The notes under the pieces were generated by a model. That model was given only the letters and a program-made list of their open reading frames with translations. It made no database searches and had not been told where the DNA came from. Positions 24,876 through 28,516 of a DNA stretch of 28,516 nucleotides are shown here, piece after piece. Location: the NCBI GenBank assembly GCA_934444735.1, contig CAKSDE010000022.1:1-28516 (forward strand), given 5' to 3'. The stretch's first letter is position 1. Each line of letters opens with the position of its first letter. Source of the DNA: an uncultured Clostridia bacterium. Lineage in GTDB: Bacteria; Bacillota; Clostridia; UBA1381. A program made the translations under genes and the position numbers.

Positions 24876-25245
24876 CATAATTTCAGCAATATTTATGTAT
24901 CATAGTCCAGTCTCGGCGTCGGCGAACGGTCGGCATTTTCATGAACAATAGCCCGTAATTCATTCCCAATAAAGTCCTTGTCCCGCTGGTTTCATTGTCC
25001 CACTGCTCCTTTCAGTCGCATTGCTCTGTGAAACCGAACCAATTCAGGCTTGCTTGATCTGCCACCGGCAGTGCCTCACCTGAATTGCCCCTGCCACTTT
25101 AATTGTCCGAAAGCCTATGCGTATTTGCTTTGTTTGGGGGCTTTTTTTATTCTTTTTCATTTATGTAAACCTTCTATGATTATATAACAATTACCTGTAC
25201 CTATTCGGACGGCATTGCCGACAATAAGCGATTTTGTTTTGTTCT
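24876..25245. repeat. 370-bp direct repeat, right copy
   Basis: This is the partner of 20803-21172, in the same orientation and ungapped. Recombination between the copies would remove 4073 bp carrying all toxin tips, lipoproteins and the toxin-antitoxin locus. Confidence 0.9.
24988..25148 (+). ncRNA. candidate structured RNA with terminator, copy 2
   Basis: It has the same three hairpins and T-run as 20915-21075, with a single substitution in the loop of the first hairpin. No gene reads into it from the left except the toxin mRNA, which has its own terminator. Confidence 0.4.
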
Positions 25246-25254
25246 ATGTTCCCT

Positions 25255-25306
25255 AAGCAAGCCTTAAATTATCTTTTACAAATCGTCTTCCCTTGAAGGC
25301 TTGTTT
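25255..25306. repeat. inverted repeat between island and next operon
   Basis: AAGCAAGCCTT (25255-25265) pairs with AAGGCTTGTTT (25296-25306) across a 30-base loop. It may be a weak terminator or an unrelated palindrome. The stretch 25307-25547 holds no supported gene; a small palindrome (CGGATTA with TAATCCG, 25457-25479) is the only other structure seen. Confidence 0.35.
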
Positions 25307-25547
25307 GCCATGCCACAAAATCCACAATTATTTATATTTCAATGTTCATGCTATACTATATTTATTTTTCAAAAACTACTTGACTTTTATATAGTTAGCT
25401 CCTTTTGATGTGATATTTTACATTTCTCCGCAAAATTTGCCGGAATGTATCGGATTAACTAACAGTATAATCCGAACTTCAGATTTCTTTGTCTGCGTTA
25501 ATATCTTTCGATATAACTTAGCATCTCCTTTCTTTTGGATTTTGCAT

Positions 25548-26123
25548 TTATCCGGTATTGCGGCTTGAGATTGCGTTTCCGCAATACTCACATTTACCGG
25601 AGCTTCCGGCGCGGATCCTTGTTGTTCCGTTGCATTTTTCGCATACAACGTTAACAAAGCTTGTTTTACTGTTTTCTCTGCCCGAAAGTATAACACAGGG
25701 CAATCCCTGCTTTTGCAGAGTGCAGTCACAGAACACTCCTTTATCAAAAAGCTTCTCAAGCTCGGAAAGCACTTTAAACGGCGGTTTTCCGGATTGCTTT
25801 GCAAGCTCGTCAATTGTCACCGTGCCGTCAATATCGCACATAAAGATTGAGTTGTAGCGATATGCACGCGCCGCCATTGTGCCGTTTTTAATGCCGTTTA
25901 ACAAAAGGAGTGCGGACGGAACAAGCATGACTATATTGGTAATCAAGTTATCACGAAGTTTTTCGTTATACCCCGTAACCCCCGAAATAATTCCGAACAG
26001 AAAAACCGCCGTGAAGAATCCGCCTATAATCATTTGTATGTGCTTCTTTAATGTAAGCCTTGCAATTGCCACTTTTGAAATATAGGTTCCGCCGCCGGAG
26101 AATAATTTTGTATTCATCTTCAT
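25548..26123 (-). CDS. membrane protein with winged-helix-like and zinc-ribbon segments
   Basis: This 191-residue protein has two hydrophobic segments near residues 30-50 and 60-80 (MIIGGFFTAVFLFGIISGV; LITNIVMLVPSALLLLNGI). The cytoplasmic part reads like a winged helix (GTVTIDELAKQSGKPPFKVL... LFDKGVF). It ends in a four-cysteine ribbon (VVCEKCNG... GKCEYCGNAI) that should bind zinc. No enzymatic motif was seen, and the function is unknown; similar architectures are common in Clostridia. The start at 26121-26123 has GGAGG eight bases upstream; a GTG two codons earlier is too close to that site. The gene begins two bases after the TMEM43-like gene stop, so the two are coupled. Confidence 0.75.
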   Translation of the reverse strand: MKMNTKLFSGGGTYISKVAIARLTLKKHIQMIIGGFFTAVFLFGIISGVTGYNEKLRDNLITNIVMLVPSALLLLNGIKNGTMAARAYRYNSIFMCDIDGTVTIDELAKQSGKPPFKVLSELEKLFDKGVFCDCTLQKQGLPCVILSGRENSKTSFVNVVCEKCNGTTRIRAGSSGKCEYCGNAISSRNTG

Positions 26124-26125
26124 TT

Positions 26126-26968
26126 TCACTGCCTCCGAAATGCCATCATGCCCACACCTATTACAGCAAGCAATATTCCTGCCACGATGCCGAAAATCGA
26201 GCCGCCGCGCACGCCTTTTTTGTTCTCCTCGGCAAATTCTTCCGCCGTCATAATTCCCTTAAATGTTGTAACCGAATCGACATCTTCGCTCTTTATCAGG
26301 GTATCACCTTTTTGTACGCCGATAATCGTATATTCGAGCGGATCATCCGGCGAAACAATACCGTAGGATATTTTTTGAGATCCATATCCCGTCGTTGAGT
26401 ACGTACCTGTTGATTTTTTCGGCAGCCAATGTTCTTTTGAAACGCAGTAGCGGCTTTCTTTTCCGCCCGAAAGCACCTTCCAGCCCGCATTAAGACTTTG
26501 CTCGTCATATTGCGTAAATTCGGTGTTTCTTATAAGGGGATTAAGCAGCTTGCCTTCTACCTTAAACTCACCGAGCAAGGTAGGTGCGGCGAGCATGGTT
26601 GATGTAAGTATCTCGGCATTGATTCCGAAATTTGCCTTTTCGCTGTAGTCTGTAATCTCCGGCTTCCAGTCCCACACCTGTTTATCATCGCTGTTGGTAT
26701 CCCGTTCATAAGTCCAAACGGTTCTTTTTGCCGTTACCCCCGGGAGCTTAACACCAGTTATAGGATCCTGAAGCTGTTCGGCAGGTTTAAGAGTTCCCGA
26801 AACAACCACAAGCTTCCCTTCGTTTTCGGGGATAACCTTGCCGTCTTTAATCGTTGCCGCAGCTCTGATTTTCTCGTAGGACTGCGGTGCTGACACAAGA
26901 GCTTTTACGGCAAGCAAAGCAAAGAAAATGCCTCCTATAACCAGTATAATGCCGATTATTTTTTTCAT
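26126..26968 (-). CDS. TMEM43-family membrane protein
   Basis: This 280-residue protein has one membrane segment at each end (IIGIILVIGGIFFALLAV near residue 5 and IFGIVAGILLAVIGVGMMAF near residue 258) and a large domain between. GKLVVVSGTLKPAEQLQDP and the LPGVTAKRTVWTYERD block match the TMEM43 (PF07787) pattern, in which a GKLVHVSG-type stretch precedes a charged, aromatic WxYxW-like block. TMEM43 proteins are membrane proteins of poorly known function in bacteria, with a fold related to membrane-organising proteins. The start at 26966-26968 follows GGAGG by seven bases. It is 21 bases after the HEAT lipoprotein stop and probably in the same operon. Confidence 0.75.
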   Translation of the reverse strand: MKKIIGIILVIGGIFFALLAVKALVSAPQSYEKIRAAATIKDGKVIPENEGKLVVVSGTLKPAEQLQDPITGVKLPGVTAKRTVWTYERDTNSDDKQVWDWKPEITDYSEKANFGINAEILTSTMLAAPTLLGEFKVEGKLLNPLIRNTEFTQYDEQSLNAGWKVLSGGKESRYCVSKEHWLPKKSTGTYSTTGYGSQKISYGIVSPDDPLEYTIIGVQKGDTLIKSEDVDSVTTFKGIMTAEEFAEENKKGVRGGSIFGIVAGILLAVIGVGMMAFRRQ

Positions 26969-26989
26969 AGTCATTCCTCCGTTCTGTGG

Positions 26990-28174
26990 CTATTCAAGCT
27001 TTTTTGCCTGATTTTGATACTCGTCCTGTATAAATTTCGCATTCTTATCGGTAAGAGCATTTACAACCTCGCCAAACGCTTCAAACTGCTCTTTTGTGCA
27101 ATGCACCGCAACGGGTTTGCAGGCATATCCGCGCGTCATACGTCCTAAATTTTCGTTTTTTACAAGTCCAAGCATAACTTCATAAAGCTCATCCGTATTG
27201 AAATAGGTTGCTTTTTCCTTCCATGCGTCATAGTTCTTCTCGGATTTGTTTGTAAAGCTTGTCACAGCTGCCCATGCGGGAACTTTGTCACTGCCCGGTG
27301 TGGTTTTAAAGTAGTCTATCGTAGCCCTGTATGCCGCTTCGCTTGTGTTTTCGTGCGACGGATAATCGTACCACAGCCAAACAAGTCCTCTTACACCGCT
27401 TGAATGAAGGTCTGCATCAGCCTCGTTTTTCAGCATTTCCGAGATAGGCGCAACCACCCTGTCATCACCGAGGAGACCGGCATACTCATACGCTGCTTTC
27501 CGAACATCGTTATCCGAATCCTTCATCAGCTCGATTTCCGCATCAACCGCACCATCAAGAGTTTTGTTCCATGTGCTTCCGAGAGCAACCGCCGTCTGCC
27601 TTCTTACTGCTGCGTTTTCATTCTTTGCCTCCGAAAGCAAGAATTTGCCGATTTCTGCATCCTTGCCGCCTTCGTTACCAAGAACTTTTACCGCGCATTT
27701 AATAACGTACGGCTCTTTTTCGGTTTTCAAAATTTCCTTTGCCGCAGCAATATGCGAACTGCTCGCACCCAAAAGCGACGCCATATTGGAAAACGCATAG
27801 CCTCTTACCTGCGGCGAGTCGCTTTTTAAAAGAGGCTCGACAAATTCCTTTGCCGCAGGGAGTGCTGCCTTATTATCCTTAAGCTTTTTAATTGCTTTGT
27901 CGGTAATATTTTCATCCAACTCCAGCTTATCATTGATCGTTGCATATGAGTATGTAGAAGCAAGGTTTATAAATTCGTCCAAGGTTATGTTCTGCTCATC
28001 TTTGATAAACTTTTTTATCAAATCGTCCTCTGTCATATTTGCGTAGTCAATCTTTTTGGTTTCCTGCTTTGTTTCGGTTTCTTTTTCGGTTTCTTTTCCG
28101 GTATTTTCACCGCCGCACGCAGCGAGTGTGAATATCATTCCGATTGTCAAAATCAATGCTAATAACTTTTTCAT
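26990..28174 (-). CDS. HEAT-repeat lipoprotein
   Basis: This 394-residue lipoprotein has a signal peptide with lipobox LAAC (Cys at residue 20). A Lys/Glu/Thr-rich linker (GKETEKETETKQETKK) is followed by alpha-helical repeats. VEPLLKSDSPQVRGYAFSNM, NENAAVRRQTAVALGSTW and KDSDNDVRKAAYEYAGLLGD are clear HEAT-type units, a fold that mediates protein contacts. It should sit on the outer face of the membrane. No partner is evident apart from the membrane proteins encoded directly downstream. The start at 28172-28174 has AGGAGG with a longish spacing of about 11 bases. Binding targets are unknown. Confidence 0.82.
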   Translation of the reverse strand: MKKLLALILTIGMIFTLAACGGENTGKETEKETETKQETKKIDYANMTEDDLIKKFIKDEQNITLDEFINLASTYSYATINDKLELDENITDKAIKKLKDNKAALPAAKEFVEPLLKSDSPQVRGYAFSNMASLLGASSSHIAAAKEILKTEKEPYVIKCAVKVLGNEGGKDAEIGKFLLSEAKNENAAVRRQTAVALGSTWNKTLDGAVDAEIELMKDSDNDVRKAAYEYAGLLGDDRVVAPISEMLKNEADADLHSSGVRGLVWLWYDYPSHENTSEAAYRATIDYFKTTPGSDKVPAWAAVTSFTNKSEKNYDAWKEKATYFNTDELYEVMLGLVKNENLGRMTRGYACKPVAVHCTKEQFEAFGEVVNALTDKNAKFIQDEYQNQAKKLE

Positions 28175-28278
28175 AATATTGAATTCCTCCTGATTCTTTT
28201 ATTGTTATCATTATCACCGAATATTTTGCTGTATTCCGGCGGTGAATGCCCGGAACAGCTCTTTTTTGTTTTAAGAAA

Positions 28279-28516
28279 TTATGTCCACGCATCCACCTCC
28301 GACGGGATCCGAATCCCGGAAAGAATACTGGAATACTCCCACAAATACCAGGAATCGCCTTTTTGCCGAAGCTTTATCGGCCGCGGAGAGTCTGCACCGG
28401 TCGTTTTTAAAAACAACCTGAGGTATCCTTCCTCGATATCCTGCGGTCTGCTGTCCGCAATAACTTCGAGGGTAAGAGGAGTACTCGGAACATAGTTGTT
28501 TGCCGGAGTAGCGCCG
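28279..28516 (-). CDS. 3' end of a DUF6935-like gene (partial)
   Basis: The minus strand is open from the window edge to TAA at 28279-28281 and encodes the last 78 residues of a protein. It includes TGADSPRPIKLRQKGDSWYL followed by WEYSSILSGIRIPSEVDAWT, a C-terminal block I recall from DUF6935 proteins of Clostridia. The function of that family is unknown. The gene body lies beyond the window. The following 104 bases before the lipoprotein start contain an imperfect hairpin (GCTGTTCCGG with CCGGAATACAGC) without a T-run, so read-through into the next genes is possible. Confidence 0.65.
   Translation of the reverse strand, partial: GATPANNYVPSTPLTLEVIADSRPQDIEEGYLRLFLKTTGADSPRPIKLRQKGDSWYLWEYSSILSGIRIPSEVDAWT

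Noticed and set aside
20803..25245. CRISPR array or group II intron as explanation for the repeats
   Set aside because: There are only two long copies 4 kb apart, with no short regularly spaced units, no reverse transcriptase and no domain V-like hairpin.
25418..25813. 131-codon minus-strand frame
   Set aside because: It overlaps the zinc-ribbon membrane protein in another frame, and the latter has a ribosome site, membrane segments and a CxxC pair.
28107..28292. 61-codon minus-strand frame over the lipoprotein start
   Set aside because: It overlaps the lipoprotein signal peptide in another frame and crosses the stop of the DUF6935-like gene; no coding features.

Overview
The window looks like a low-GC Gram-positive gut-type bacterium of the class Clostridia. 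The basis is A/T-rich intergenic DNA, strong GGAGG-type ribosome sites, SLH-anchored surface proteins, lipoproteins with LxxC lipoboxes and no outer-membrane components. The surface mosaic proteins and beta-helix enzymes recall pectin and plant-glycan degraders such as Monoglobus, but this is an impression and not a taxonomic call.

Left end (1-303): a decayed IS3-family insertion sequence with one end hairpin and a truncated orfA. Region 304-387 holds no gene and no convincing terminator.

Region 388-19830: eight tightly packed minus-strand genes that read as one ~19.4 kb glycan-degradation operon. In transcription order they are a short FAD-oxidoreductase-like protein, an FAD-dependent oxidoreductase fused to HEAT repeats, two paralogous secreted right-handed beta-helix proteins (probable carbohydrate-active enzymes), two large secreted mosaic proteins (one with three SLH domains), a secreted protein with degenerate SLH motifs, and a cytoplasmic SGNH/sialate-O-acetylesterase-type esterase. 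A divergent AraC-family regulator (19958-20770) is the likely controller. Its promoter and the operon promoter overlap face to face inside a 35-bp near-palindrome. Four copies of one ~220-residue module occur in three adjacent surface proteins. No transporter or sugar kinase is present.

Region 20803-25245: an accessory island bounded by two ~97% identical 370-bp direct repeats, each predicted to encode a structured RNA ending in a terminator. Inside are broken Rhs/YD-repeat toxin tips (one with a JAMM-type JAB/DUF4329-like domain), three small lipoproteins that may be immunity proteins, a 47-aa membrane peptide, strong hairpins, and a candidate par-like type I toxin-antitoxin locus (24419-24770) with convergent consensus promoters and a 24-aa hydrophobic peptide.

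Region 25548-28516: a second minus-strand cluster of ordinary chromosomal genes: the 3' end of a DUF6935-like gene, a HEAT-repeat lipoprotein, a TMEM43-like membrane protein and a membrane protein with winged-helix-like and zinc-ribbon segments. No tRNA, rRNA or CRISPR array was seen.
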